NCBI GenBank assembly: GCA_016793775.1
Contig: JAEULK010000096.1
Span: 109,652 to 173,651 of the forward strand
Origin: Sphingopyxis sp.
GTDB lineage: Bacteria > Pseudomonadota > Alphaproteobacteria > Sphingomonadales > Sphingomonadaceae
DNA length: 64,000 bases
Reading direction: 5' to 3'
In this document: positions 18,354 through 27,695 of the stretch, piece by piece
Layout: each line of letters begins with the position of its first letter
Numbering within the stretch: the first letter of the stretch is position 1
Program-made: the position numbers and the translations under genes
Notes under the pieces: model-generated
What the model was told of the DNA's origin: nothing
What the model saw: the letters and a program-made list of their open reading frames with translations, nothing else
Database searches by the model: none

Positions 18354-21218
18354 TTAGATCTTGAGACGCGCACCGAACAGGATGGTGCGGCCGAAACGAT
18401 TATTCTCATAGCTGCGATCGGCAACGAAATCGGTGTAGCGATAGCGGTAAGTGTCGAGCAGATTATTGCCCTCCACCGACAGCTCGAGCCATTCGGTCAC
18501 CTTATAGCGGACCGATGCATCGACATTCCACGTCGCGCCATAGCCTTCGAATACATTGCCGGTGCCGCTGTTCTGATCGACGTAGCGGCTGCGATAGCTC
18601 GCCGACGCACGCGCACTGAAGGCGCCGTCGTCATAATAGAGCGTGCCGTTATACGCGCGCCGCGACACGCCGAACAGCGTCGAGCTACGCGGGCCGCTGA
18701 TCAGCGGGCCGAAGCTGCAGGCGGGCAGCACGCAGTCGGTGATCGCCGGCCCCTGCACCGTATAATCGGCGTTCGAGCTGATGAAGGTGGCGTTGGCGAG
18801 GATGCCGAAGTGGCTCAGCAGGCCATCCTCGACGAACGCACTGAACGGTATCTGGGCTGCCAGCTCGATACCTTTCAAAGTAGCACCCGTCCCGTTGACC
18901 TGCGCCGACACCGTGTACAACTGGTTAGGGTCGTTCGCGATATAAGCGGGCGAGCTCGGCAGCAGCACGCTCCTGTCCACCCCCAGCTGCGCCAGCGTCG
19001 CCTGATAGGCGCCGGCCACCGGGAAGCTTTCGATCTTCTTCACGAAGCCGGCCACCGACAGCAGCGCCTGCGGCGCGAAATACCATTCGATCGCGGCGTC
19101 GAAATTGGTCGCGCGATAGGGGTTGAGATAGGGGTTGCCGTAGGTCGCGCGATACTGGAACCCGTCGAAGGTGCCGCTGGGGTTGAGGTTGCCGAAGCTC
19201 GGCCGCGTCATCACCTTGCCGATCGCGCCGCGAACGACGACATCCTGCGACGGGTAGAAGGCGACGTTGAACGACGGCAGCCAGTCGTCATAGCTGCGCC
19301 TGACGCTGACGCCATTCGCCGCCGACGAGACCTGCGCCGTCCGGACGTAGCGGATGCCCGCGTTGGCGGCATATTCGAGGCCGAGAAGCTCGCCCTTGGC
19401 ATCGAACTGGAGGTAGCCGCCCGAGGTGGTCTCCTGCACCGACCGCGTGTTCGCGGCGTCGATCGCCGGGGTCCGCTCGTAGAGCCGGGTGAAGTCGGTC
19501 GCCGCCGGGAAGGCCGGGATCAGCCACTGTGTCGTCGTGCCCGCGGGCTGCCCCGCGCGGCCGAGGGTGAACAGCTCCGACAGGGCCGCGGTGACCGGAA
19601 AGCCATAAACCGCGTTCGGGCCGAAGAGGCTGGTGGGCGTACAGGCGATCGTGCCTGCGGTGCTGGTGACCAGGCTGGTGCCGCCGTTGCCGCACACCGC
19701 GGTGTCGCGGGTGAAGGCCTGCGTGTCGAAATTGAACCGGCGCCACATGCCGCCCAGCTTGACCTGGAACCCGTCGGCGACGTCCCATTCGGTACGCAGC
19801 TGCGCGGTCTTGAACCTGTTGGTGACGTTCGACGGACGATCGCGGATTTCTGCGAGCTGGAAATTCGCCGGATCGGTAACGCTGGTCCCGAAGGTCAGCA
19901 CCGGTCGCTTCATATCGCTGTAATCGAAGGAATAGCCCTGGGCATCGCGATCGTCGAAGACCACGGTTGTTTCGACCGGGATATCGGCGTCCGACTTTGA
20001 AAAACCGCCGAGCAGGGTGAAGCGGAAGCTGTCCGAGATATCCTGGTCCCAACTGCCGCCGAGCTGATAGAATTCGGTCTGCGATTTGCGCAGATAATGT
20101 TCGGTGCGGACCCAGGCGTCGTTCAGCGTCGCCGAAATCATATTGTTGTTCGCGTCATAGACCGGATTGACGACATTGATCGATCGCTCGTTCGAACGCA
20201 GCAACACCTGGCCCCATTTTTCCTCGCGGCTTTCCTTGAAGCGCGAGTAGAGGCCGTCGATCGACACGCGCGTGCTGTCGGTCGGTTCGAACTGGATCGA
20301 CGCGGTCAGCCCCAGCCGCTCGCGGCGATGTTCGATTTCGCCATAGCGCGGAATGCGCGGGTGGAAGGCCAGCGCCGCCTTGGTGCAGGCGGGGCTCGGG
20401 ATATAGGACCCGCCGCTGTTCGCGGTGGTCCAGCAATTGGTGCCATCGACCGAATCGAAGCGCGCCTGCGCCCAGCGCACGCTGTTGTTGCCGAGTTCGA
20501 GCGTATCGCTCTTCGAATAGGCGGCCGACACCGCGACGCCGAAGGTGCCGTCGACGTTGCGCCAGCTGATCAGGCCCGCGACGCGCGGCCCCAGATCCTT
20601 CGACAGGTCGTTGTACGAGCCGACGACCGAGAGCGCGCCGTGCAGCCCGTCCTTGCCGCCCAGCGGATTGCCGGTGTTGAGATCGACCACCGCGCCGAGC
20701 GAGCCTTCGTCGAGCGAGGCTTCGGCGGTCTTGTGGACGACGATGCTGCTGAACAGCTCCGACGCGAAGACGTTGAAGTCGAACGCACGGTCGCGGTTCG
20801 ACGAGGCGCCGTCGGTCGAGGTCGCGACGGTCTCCAGCCCGTTCAGGCGGACGCGGGTGAACTGCGCGCCGAGCCCGCGGACGGTGATCGCGCGGCCTTC
20901 GCCGCCGTCGCGCTGGATCGAGATGCCGGGAATGCGCTGCAGCGATTCGGCGAGGTTCTGGTCGGGGAATTTGGCGATATCCTCGGCGACGATCGCATCG
21001 ACCGCGCCGACCGAGTCGCGCTTCACATTGAGCGCGGCCTGGAGGGATTGGCGGAAGCCGGTGACGACGATTTCGTCCTCGGGCGCGACTTCGTCGGCGG
21101 GCGCCGCGGCGTCGGCAGCGTCCTGTGCCCAGGCCGGCGACACCGCCAGCACGGCGAACGAAACGCCGCATGCCAACCTCGCCAGATTGCGGACGCCCTG
21201 CATTGCGTGAATAGCCAT
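18354..21218 (-). CDS. TonB-dependent receptor of the pectin locus
   Basis: 954 residues. A signal peptide ends near SPAWAQ, then comes the TonB-box region EDEIVVTGFRQSLQAALNVKR, the plug (AEDIAKFPDQNLAESLQRIPGISIQR, TVRGLGAQFTRVRLNGLE) and a long barrel ending RFGRTILFGARLKI. This is the Xanthomonas/Caulobacter-type receptor class linked to carbohydrate uptake. GGGAGG precedes the tandem ATGs; the second (21218) has the better spacing. The operator at 21264-21276 lies 46 bases upstream. It probably imports oligogalacturonides or side-chain oligosaccharides (inference from context). Confidence 0.94.
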   Translation of the reverse strand: MAIHAMQGVRNLARLACGVSFAVLAVSPAWAQDAADAAAPADEVAPEDEIVVTGFRQSLQAALNVKRDSVGAVDAIVAEDIAKFPDQNLAESLQRIPGISIQRDGGEGRAITVRGLGAQFTRVRLNGLETVATSTDGASSNRDRAFDFNVFASELFSSIVVHKTAEASLDEGSLGAVVDLNTGNPLGGKDGLHGALSVVGSYNDLSKDLGPRVAGLISWRNVDGTFGVAVSAAYSKSDTLELGNNSVRWAQARFDSVDGTNCWTTANSGGSYIPSPACTKAALAFHPRIPRYGEIEHRRERLGLTASIQFEPTDSTRVSIDGLYSRFKESREEKWGQVLLRSNERSINVVNPVYDANNNMISATLNDAWVRTEHYLRKSQTEFYQLGGSWDQDISDSFRFTLLGGFSKSDADIPVETTVVFDDRDAQGYSFDYSDMKRPVLTFGTSVTDPANFQLAEIRDRPSNVTNRFKTAQLRTEWDVADGFQVKLGGMWRRFNFDTQAFTRDTAVCGNGGTSLVTSTAGTIACTPTSLFGPNAVYGFPVTAALSELFTLGRAGQPAGTTTQWLIPAFPAATDFTRLYERTPAIDAANTRSVQETTSGGYLQFDAKGELLGLEYAANAGIRYVRTAQVSSAANGVSVRRSYDDWLPSFNVAFYPSQDVVVRGAIGKVMTRPSFGNLNPSGTFDGFQYRATYGNPYLNPYRATNFDAAIEWYFAPQALLSVAGFVKKIESFPVAGAYQATLAQLGVDRSVLLPSSPAYIANDPNQLYTVSAQVNGTGATLKGIELAAQIPFSAFVEDGLLSHFGILANATFISSNADYTVQGPAITDCVLPACSFGPLISGPRSSTLFGVSRRAYNGTLYYDDGAFSARASASYRSRYVDQNSGTGNVFEGYGATWNVDASVRYKVTEWLELSVEGNNLLDTYRYRYTDFVADRSYENNRFGRTILFGARLKI

Positions 21219-21263
21219 CATGATCCTCCCTTTTACCAGTCCCTTTGTAGCCTTCGCTACAAA

Positions 21264-21276
21264 TGACACCGGTTAC
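21264..21276. promoter_or_regulatory. Probable LacI operator, site B
   Basis: TGACACCGGTTAC, the exact reverse complement of sites C and D, 46 bases upstream of the TonB receptor start. Confidence 0.75.
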
Positions 21277-21407
21277 TTTGCGCGACAAAAAGGATCGTCC
21301 CGATCCTCTGTCCTGAAATTTTAGAGAGTGAAGCAATGCCATCGCGATTTCGCGACGGGCCATCCATTGCCCTCTCCCCGGAAATATTTTCTCGTTGACC
21401 GGTTGGG

Positions 21408-21420
21408 GTAACCGGTGTCA
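21408..21420. promoter_or_regulatory. Probable LacI operator, site C
   Basis: GTAACCGGTGTCA, 57 bases upstream of the pectate lyase start. A further half-like word (TTGACCGGTTGG) lies just upstream at about 21395-21406, perhaps a second weak site. Confidence 0.75.
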
Positions 21421-21477
21421 GGAAGATTGAAGGATATGGGCATCTGTGTCAATACCCCAATGAAAAGGAGAGGCAGG

Positions 21478-22878
21478 ATGCTGAAAAAGCTGTGGCTTGC
21501 GGCGCTTTTGATGGCTCCCATGGGAGCCCCGAATGTCGCGAGGGCGGCCGATTCGGCGCCCCTCGCCTCGCCCGCCAACGCGCCCTTGGCCTTCCCCGGC
21601 GCGGTCGGTCCGGCGGCGCAAACACCCGGCGGCCGCGGCGGCCAGATCCTGCGCGTCACGACGCTCGCACCCGACGGGCCGGGGTCGCTGAAAGCCGCGA
21701 TCGAGACCCCCGGACCGCGCATCGTCATATTCGAGGTCGGCGGCGTGATCGACATGGGCCGCCAGACGATCGATATTGTCCATCCCTTCCTCACCATCGC
21801 CGGCCAGACCGCGCCCGGACCGGGCATCACGCTGATCCGCACCGGCATCGACGTGAAGACCCACGACGTCATCCTGCGTCACCTGCGCGTCTACACCGGG
21901 GTCGATGGCCAGCCGAAACGCGGCGGGTGGGAGGCCGACGCCTTTTCGACCGTCGGCGCCGCCAATGTGATCGTCGATCATTGCACCTTCCTGTGGGCGC
22001 TCGATGAAAATATGTCGGCGTCGGGACCACGCTTCACCGGCAAGACGGTCGGCGAGTGGCGGGAGGGTACCAGCCACAATATCACCTTTTCGAACAACCT
22101 CGCCGCCGAGGGCCTTGCCGACGCGAGCCATCCCAAGGGCGAGCACAGCAAAGGGTCGCTGATCCACGACAATGCGACGGGCATCGTCTTCTACCGCAAC
22201 ATCTGGGCGCATAATGTCGAGCGCAACCCGCTGATCAAGGGCGGCGCGCGGGCACTGATGATCAACAATCTGATCTACAATCCACAGCACCGCGCGGTGC
22301 ATTATAATCTGATGGCGCTCGAATGGGTCGGACATGATTATGTCGCGGGCCAGATCACCGCGGTCGGCAATGTCATGCGCGGCGGCAACGACACCGATCC
22401 CGACCTGCCCTTCCTGATGCTCGGCGGTGACGGTGACCTCGACTATTATGGCAAGGACAATCGGGCGGTCGACCGCCACGGCGTCGCGCTGCCCGAAGTC
22501 GGCCGCTATGGCGAGACGCGCGCGCAGTTGATCCGCTCGAAGGTCCCGCTCGCGCCGCTCGACGGCTACAACATCCTGCCGGTGCGCGATGTCGAGACCT
22601 CGGTGCTCGCGAGTGCGGGCGCACGGCCCTGGGCGCGCGATGCCGAGGAAACCCGGGTCCTCTTCTTCGTCGCCGAAGGCCGCGGCAAAGTGATCGACGA
22701 CGAGAAGGAAGTGAGCGGCTACCCCAAGGTGAAGGAGGCCGTTCGCGCGCCCTTCGTCGAGGGCGACTGGGATCTGGCGACGATGGAACCCCGGTCGGGT
22801 CTCTATCCCGGCCAGACCGCACCGATGCCGCAGGAAATATTGTCGCCGCGCGACCGGGCATCGAGGGCGGCGCAATGA
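21478..22878 (+). CDS. Pectate lyase, polysaccharide lyase family 1-like, secreted
   Basis: 466 residues from the ATG at 21478, preceded by AAGGAGAGGC. A signal peptide (MLKKLWLAALLMAPMGAPNVARA) is followed by a right-handed beta-helix: FPGAVGPAAQTPGGRGGQILRVTTLAPDG split over the first strands, the calcium-site region DAFSTVGAANVIVDHCTFLWALDEN, and HNVERNPLIKGGARALMINN with the likely catalytic Arg. The enzyme beta-eliminates polygalacturonate outside the cytoplasm and yields unsaturated oligogalacturonides. It overlaps the cupin gene by ATGA and is preceded by an operator. Confidence 0.92.
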   Translation: MLKKLWLAALLMAPMGAPNVARAADSAPLASPANAPLAFPGAVGPAAQTPGGRGGQILRVTTLAPDGPGSLKAAIETPGPRIVIFEVGGVIDMGRQTIDIVHPFLTIAGQTAPGPGITLIRTGIDVKTHDVILRHLRVYTGVDGQPKRGGWEADAFSTVGAANVIVDHCTFLWALDENMSASGPRFTGKTVGEWREGTSHNITFSNNLAAEGLADASHPKGEHSKGSLIHDNATGIVFYRNIWAHNVERNPLIKGGARALMINNLIYNPQHRAVHYNLMALEWVGHDYVAGQITAVGNVMRGGNDTDPDLPFLMLGGDGDLDYYGKDNRAVDRHGVALPEVGRYGETRAQLIRSKVPLAPLDGYNILPVRDVETSVLASAGARPWARDAEETRVLFFVAEGRGKVIDDEKEVSGYPKVKEAVRAPFVEGDWDLATMEPRSGLYPGQTAPMPQEILSPRDRASRAAQ

Positions 22879-23270
22879 CCATGCTCTTCGCCGCGCTGCT
22901 CGCCGTCGCTGCTCCCGCGATGATCGTGATCGACGAAAAAGAAACGGTGCGCGAGGAAGCCCCGCCGCACGGCGCGATTGGGATGTCGACCGCTTACCGG
23001 ATCAGCGACCATATCCCCGCCCCGCGCAGCTTCGAATTTCGCAAGCGCGCGCTGCATCTCGGCGCCGCGATCGGCGTCCACCCGATCGACCATGACGAGA
23101 TTTATTATGTGCTGTCGGGCACGGGCGTCGTCCATTCGGACGGCGAGGAAAAGGAACTGCGCACCGGCATGGCGGCCTGGCTCTACAAGGGCGCCAAGGT
23201 CGGCATCCGCCAGACCGGCGACGCGCCGCTGGTGCTGATCATCGCCTATCCCAACAAGGCGGCGGAGTAG
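22875..23270 (+). CDS. Exported cupin-domain protein
   Basis: 131 residues: a short hydrophobic export segment (MLFAALLAVAAPAMIV), then a single cupin barrel with AIGVHPIDHDEIYYVLSGTGVVHSDG and a second motif, GAKVGIRQTGDAPLVLI. The expected His of the second cupin motif is replaced (KGAKVGIRQ), so the metal site looks incomplete. The KdgF cupin of other bacteria linearises unsaturated galacturonate; position in this lyase operon fits such a role, but the signal peptide and missing ligand argue for caution. Overlaps the lyase by ATGA. Confidence 0.85.
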   Translation: MTMLFAALLAVAAPAMIVIDEKETVREEAPPHGAIGMSTAYRISDHIPAPRSFEFRKRALHLGAAIGVHPIDHDEIYYVLSGTGVVHSDGEEKELRTGMAAWLYKGAKVGIRQTGDAPLVLIIAYPNKAAE

Positions 23271-23274
23271 CGCT

Positions 23275-24255
23275 GTGACATTCGATCGCCGCGTCCTGCT
23301 CGCCGCCGGACTGGCGCTGCCGCTGGCGGCGACCACGCCGTCGCTGGGAAAGCCGGCCTGGACCCGCCCCGCCGCCGTCGCCCCCGACGCGAGCATCGCG
23401 CTCTGGCCCGACGGCCATCTGGCCATCCCCGCCGGCCTCACCGAAAGCACCGTCCAGCGCAGCGACGATCCCAATGCCAGCGACCGGATGCTGCAGGGCA
23501 TCACCCGCCCGCGCCTCGACATCTTCCGCCCTGCCAGCCCCAATGGCGCGGCGGTGATCCTCGCGCCCGGCGGCGGCTATCGCTATGTCGTGATCGACAA
23601 GGAAGGCTATGAGCTCGCACGCTGGCTGCGCGAACGCGGGGTCACCGTCTATGTCCTCTTCTACCGCCTGCCCGGCGACGGCTGGGCCGGTCGCGCCGAT
23701 ATCCCGCTCGCCGATGCGCAGCGCGCGGTACGGCTGGTGCGCGACCGCGCGCGCCTCGATGGCATCGATCCCGCGCGCGTCGCCTTCGGCGGCTTCTCGG
23801 CGGGCGGCCATGTCGCGACGAGCCTGCTGACGCGCTTCGACGCGCAGCTCGATGCGCCCATCGACGCGGCCGACGCGCTTTCCGCACGCCCCGATGCGCT
23901 CGCCGCCATCTATCCGGTCGTGTCGATGGATCCCGCGATCGCCCATGCGGTCAGCCGCGAGAAATTGCTCGGCCCCGCCCCCGATACCGCCAGCGAGGCA
24001 CTCCATTCGCCCGAGCGGCAAGCCCGCCCCGACATGCCGCCGCTCTTCCTGCTCCACGCCGAGGACGACCAGGTCGTCAAGGTCGAGAACAGCCTCCGCC
24101 TGCACGCCGCGGCGGGCGCGATCGGTGCGCCGTGCGAAGCGCATTATTTCGCCGAGGGCGGGCATGGCTTCGGGTTGATGAAGACCGCCGGGCTTCCCGT
24201 CGCGATCTGGCCCGACCTTTACTGGAACTGGCTCACGGCCAGGAAGATCGTCTAA
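23275..24255 (+). CDS. Alpha/beta hydrolase, probable acetyl esterase
   Basis: 326 residues from a GTG at 23275. N-terminal export signal (FDRRVLLAAGLALPLAATTP, twin-arginine-like). BD-FAE/acetylxylan-esterase features: LAPGGGYRYVVIDKEGYELARWL as oxyanion loop, nucleophile GFSAGGHVATSLL near residue 175, AEDDQVV with the acid, and GGHGFG with the His. It probably deacetylates pectin or xylan fragments in the periplasm. It is the third gene of lyase-cupin-esterase and converges with the next gene, overlapping it by four bases. Confidence 0.88.
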   Translation: MTFDRRVLLAAGLALPLAATTPSLGKPAWTRPAAVAPDASIALWPDGHLAIPAGLTESTVQRSDDPNASDRMLQGITRPRLDIFRPASPNGAAVILAPGGGYRYVVIDKEGYELARWLRERGVTVYVLFYRLPGDGWAGRADIPLADAQRAVRLVRDRARLDGIDPARVAFGGFSAGGHVATSLLTRFDAQLDAPIDAADALSARPDALAAIYPVVSMDPAIAHAVSREKLLGPAPDTASEALHSPERQARPDMPPLFLLHAEDDQVVKVENSLRLHAAAGAIGAPCEAHYFAEGGHGFGLMKTAGLPVAIWPDLYWNWLTARKIV

Positions 24256-25745
24256 CTGCCCGGCTGGATATAGGGCACACGCGCGAACAGCTCGCGCTCC
24301 CACGCCCGCGGATTGTCCTCGACGCGCGTATAGGCGTCGAAGATCATCGTGCGGCGTTTCTTCAGATCATAGGCCGCCCAGCCCGGATTGCCCGTCTTTG
24401 CGAAGCGCGTGAAGGCGGTCATCATCGCGGCGCTCACCTGATGTTTGCACGTCGACTGGTCGGCGCCGGTGCCGAAGACCAGCGCGATATCGTCGGCGTG
24501 TTTCGCGTCCATATAGTCGAGTTGATAGACATAGGCCGGCGACCCCGCCCGCGCGCGCGCCTCGGCCTCCTCGACCTGCCCGCGCCAGCTGCGCGCCGCG
24601 GTGACGATGCGGTGGAACAACTCGAGCGGCTGCGCCCCCGGATAGCGGGTGCGGAACTGCGCGACCACCCATAGGGGATCGATATCGACTCGCATTTCGG
24701 GGCCGATCCGCGCCGCGAGATTGTCATAGGTCAGGCCCGCCAGCTGCTTGCCGTCGGCGGCGTAAAAGGCCCGCGTCTCCATCACCGTGTTGCCCAGCAT
24801 CATCGGCATGGTCAGCGACTGCGGCGCCGGATCGGGCCAGAAGGGGTGGCGCGCCAGATGCTTCATGTCGAGCACCGGCCCCATATAGAGGCCGCCGCCG
24901 AGGATCGGGTCGGTCGCCGATAGCGCCGCGATAAGCCGCTCGACCGGCGCGGTCGCGGGATCGACACCCGGACCCAATTTGTCGAGGAACGTCGCGGCGC
25001 GCTTGCGCGCGTTGAGCGGGCCGGAGGCGGTGACCTGCTGCCCGCTCATCGTGATCGCCTTGTGGAACAGCCCCGCCGCTTCGGGCATCGCCATCAGGGT
25101 CGCGATCTTGGCGCCGCCGCCCGACTGGCCGAAGACCGTGACATTGGCGGGGTTGCCCCCGAATGCCGCGATGTTCCGCTGTACCCATTGGAGCGCGAGG
25201 ATCAGATCGAGTTGCCCGGCGTTGCCGCTGTCGGGGAAGCGGTCGGGCAGGTAAAGATAGCCGAGCGCGTTGAGCCGGTGGTTCACGGTGACCACCACCA
25301 CTCCCTTGCTCGCCAGGAACATGCCGTGGTTGAGCGGGTCGGCGACCGATCCGCTCGAATAGGCGCCGCCATGGAAATAGACCATGACAGGCATTTTCTG
25401 CTTCGCGAGCGGGGTCAGCCCGGGCGTGAAGACATTGAGGAACAGGCAGTCCTCGTCCTGAAACGGATAACGATCGCCCGTCTGCGGGCAGGACGGGATC
25501 AACCTGCCGGTCTGATAGATTTCGCTTTCGTCGGGCGCGGCGACGGGCGCTTCGAACCGCCGGGGTTTCAGACCATAGCGGATCGCGCCGAACTCCTGCG
25601 GCGAAACCGAAGCATAGCGCCCCGCCGGCGCTTCGGCCCAGACGTTCATCGGCATATCGGCAAGCGCCACCGCCGGGCGCAGGAAGGTCGCGGCGGCCAG
25701 ACCGCCCAGGATGGTGCGCCGGTCGAACCCGTCAGCGCCGGACAT
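24252..25745 (-). CDS. Carboxylesterase type B, Tat-exported
   Basis: 497 residues from the ATG at 25745. The signal GFDRRTILGGLAAATFLRPAVALA has a twin-arginine look. Type-B features are EDCLFLNVFTPGL, VYFHGGAYSSGS, nucleophile GQSGGGAKIATLM and the C-terminal KHADDIALVFGTG, whose His is the likely third catalytic residue. It overlaps the 3' end of kdgK by 14 bases and ends the kduI-kduD-kdgK operon. Likely substrates are methyl, acetyl or feruloyl esters on pectin, which is inference from location. Confidence 0.88.
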   Translation of the reverse strand: MSGADGFDRRTILGGLAAATFLRPAVALADMPMNVWAEAPAGRYASVSPQEFGAIRYGLKPRRFEAPVAAPDESEIYQTGRLIPSCPQTGDRYPFQDEDCLFLNVFTPGLTPLAKQKMPVMVYFHGGAYSSGSVADPLNHGMFLASKGVVVVTVNHRLNALGYLYLPDRFPDSGNAGQLDLILALQWVQRNIAAFGGNPANVTVFGQSGGGAKIATLMAMPEAAGLFHKAITMSGQQVTASGPLNARKRAATFLDKLGPGVDPATAPVERLIAALSATDPILGGGLYMGPVLDMKHLARHPFWPDPAPQSLTMPMMLGNTVMETRAFYAADGKQLAGLTYDNLAARIGPEMRVDIDPLWVVAQFRTRYPGAQPLELFHRIVTAARSWRGQVEEAEARARAGSPAYVYQLDYMDAKHADDIALVFGTGADQSTCKHQVSAAMMTAFTRFAKTGNPGWAAYDLKKRRTMIFDAYTRVEDNPRAWERELFARVPYIQPGS

Positions 25746-26745
25746 CGAGCCCTCCCCCGTGAAATGCGTCGATGTCGCTTTGGCTAAAGCGGCTCGCATC
25801 GCCGGGCAAGCTATGTTTGAGGCAGGTGAGCGCGAGGCCGCTGGCGGCCATCGCGCGCGCATCGCCGCCGCCGAGATGCGCGTGCAGCACGCCCGCGGCA
25901 AAGGCGTCGCCCGCGCCGATGCGGTCGACGATGCCGGTGACGTCGATCTCGTCGGTCTGGTGCGCGCCGTCACGCAGGTCGACACGCGCCGCGATGCGGT
26001 GATGGTCGGCCGACACGGTCTGCCGCGCCGTCGAAGCGATCAGCCCGAGGTCGGGGAAAGCGGCGAACCCCGCCTCGGCGGCTTCGCGCCGCCGGTCCTC
26101 GCCCTCGCCGCTGAACTCCTGCCCCAGCACCAGCGACAGGTCGCGGTGGTTGCCGAAGAGGATGTCGGTCAGCCCGATCAGTTCGGACAGCACCGCGCGC
26201 GGGTCGCTGTCCCACGCCTCCCACAGCATCGCGCGATAATTGCCATCGAAGCTGACCGGCACGCCGAGCCGCTTCGCCGCGCGCGCCGCCGCCAAGGCGG
26301 CTTCGGCCGAGCGCGGCCCGAGCGCAGGGGTGATGCCCGACAGGTGGAGCAGCGTCGCGCCGCTCAACAGCGCGTCGAAGTCATAATCCTCGGGCCCGGT
26401 CGCCGCGAAGCTCGACCCCGCGCGGTCGTAAACGATCTCGGACGCGCGCAGCCCCGCCCCGACGCTCAGGAAATAAAGCCCCATCCGCCCCGGATGCGAC
26501 GTGACGGCGGAGCAATCGACGCCCGCGCCGCGCACCGCCGCCGCCGCTCCGCGGCCCAGAGCGTTGTTCGGAATCCTGCTGGCCATCGCGCAGGCGTGGC
26601 CGAGATGCGAAAGCCCGATCGCGACATTCGCCTCGGCGCCGCCGACATGCAGCGACAGCGCGGGCGACTGCATCAGCAATTCGTTGCCGGGCGCGGTCAG
26701 GCGGATCAGCAATTCGCCGAAAAAGACGAGTTTACCCTCTGCCAT
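25732..26745 (-). CDS. kdgK: 2-keto-3-deoxygluconate kinase
   Basis: 337 residues of the PfkB/ribokinase family from the ATG at 26745 (GGAG five bases upstream). Motifs: GGAEANVAIGLSHLGH in the substrate lid region, SFDGNYRAMLW, and the C-terminal DRIGAGDAFAAGVLHAHL with the GAGD anion hole and catalytic Asp. It phosphorylates KDG to KDPG, the product of both the KduI-KduD and the UxaC-UxaA branches encoded here. The aldolase that would follow (Eda) is not in the window. Confidence 0.93.
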   Translation of the reverse strand: MAEGKLVFFGELLIRLTAPGNELLMQSPALSLHVGGAEANVAIGLSHLGHACAMASRIPNNALGRGAAAAVRGAGVDCSAVTSHPGRMGLYFLSVGAGLRASEIVYDRAGSSFAATGPEDYDFDALLSGATLLHLSGITPALGPRSAEAALAAARAAKRLGVPVSFDGNYRAMLWEAWDSDPRAVLSELIGLTDILFGNHRDLSLVLGQEFSGEGEDRRREAAEAGFAAFPDLGLIASTARQTVSADHHRIAARVDLRDGAHQTDEIDVTGIVDRIGAGDAFAAGVLHAHLGGGDARAMAASGLALTCLKHSLPGDASRFSQSDIDAFHGGGLDVRR

Positions 26746-26790
26746 CCCCACTCCGTTTCGCCGCGCGTCGCGGTCCGATATTCTGCGAAG

Positions 26791-27543
26791 CTAGCGCGCG
26801 AGCCAGCCGCCGTCGACCGCCAGGATATGCCCCTGCACATAGTCAGACGCCGACGACGCCAGGAACACCGCCGCCCCGCCGATATCCTTCGGATCGCCCC
26901 AGCGGCCCGCCGGGATGCGCTCCATGATCTGGCGATTGCGCGTCTCGTCCGACTGCAGCGCGGCGGTGTTGTTCGTCGCGATATAGCCCGGCGCGATGGC
27001 ATTGACCTGCACGCCCTTTGCCGCCCATTCGTTGGCGAGCAGCTTGGTCAGCCCGCCGACGCCCGACTTCGACGCCGTATAGCTCGGCACCCGGATGCCG
27101 CCCTGGAAGGTCAGCATCGAGGCGATGTTGACGATCTTGCCACTGCCGCGCGCGATCATGTGGCGGCCGACCGCCTGGCAGAGGAAAAAGAGCGTCTTGA
27201 GATTGGTGTCCATCACCGCGTCCCAGTCGGCCTCGGTGAAATCGACCGCATCGGCGCGGCGGATGATGCCGGCATTGTTGACGAGGATATCGATCCGGTC
27301 GAATTCGGCGAGCACCGCGTCGACCAGCGGCTGCGCCGCGCCGGCGCTCGACAGGTCGGCGGCGAAATTCTCGCCGCGCCGCCCCAGTCCGCGCACCTTG
27401 CCGACGGTCTCGTCGGCGGGCGAGCGGCCGGCGGCGGCGATGTCGGCCCCCGCTTCGGCGAGCGCGAGCGCGATCCCCTGCCCGATGCCGGTGTTGGCGC
27501 CGGTGACCAGGGCTACTTTTCCTGTCAGGTCGAACAACTGCAT
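26791..27543 (-). CDS. kduD: 2-dehydro-3-deoxy-D-gluconate 5-dehydrogenase
   Basis: 250 residues, a classical short-chain dehydrogenase: TGANTGIGQGIALALAEAGAD for NAD binding, NNAGIIRRADAVDF, the active-site YTASKSGVGGLTKLLANEWA and C-terminal VDGGWLAR. The wording around NNAGIIRR and PGYIATNNTAAL is characteristic of KduD. It reduces 2,5-diketo-3-deoxygluconate to KDG. It lies between kduI and kdgK in one operon, with a palindromic repeat in the gap to kduI. Confidence 0.96.
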   Translation of the reverse strand: MQLFDLTGKVALVTGANTGIGQGIALALAEAGADIAAAGRSPADETVGKVRGLGRRGENFAADLSSAGAAQPLVDAVLAEFDRIDILVNNAGIIRRADAVDFTEADWDAVMDTNLKTLFFLCQAVGRHMIARGSGKIVNIASMLTFQGGIRVPSYTASKSGVGGLTKLLANEWAAKGVQVNAIAPGYIATNNTAALQSDETRNRQIMERIPAGRWGDPKDIGGAAVFLASSASDYVQGHILAVDGGWLAR

Positions 27544-27557
27544 GTTCGTCTCATCCT

Positions 27558-27680
27558 CTCGTCATGCTGAACCTGTTTCAGCATCCATGGCCTGCTCCAT
27601 CGTCCGGCGCGGCGCTTCTGAAAAGGCCGGCCATGGACCCTGAAACAGCGAGGCCATCGCCGCAGCCAGGGTGACGAGGA
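27558..27680. repeat. Inverted intergenic repeat (CTCGTCATGCTGAA / GGCCATGG type)
   Basis: CTCGTCATGCTGAACCTG and CATCCATGGCC on the left are mirrored by GGCCATGGACCCTGAAACAG and GGTGACGAGG on the right, so the region folds into a long imperfect hairpin between kduI and kduD. The left arm belongs to the same family as the palindrome at 6546-6576. Confidence 0.65.
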
Positions 27681-27695
27681 AAACAGGAATATTCC

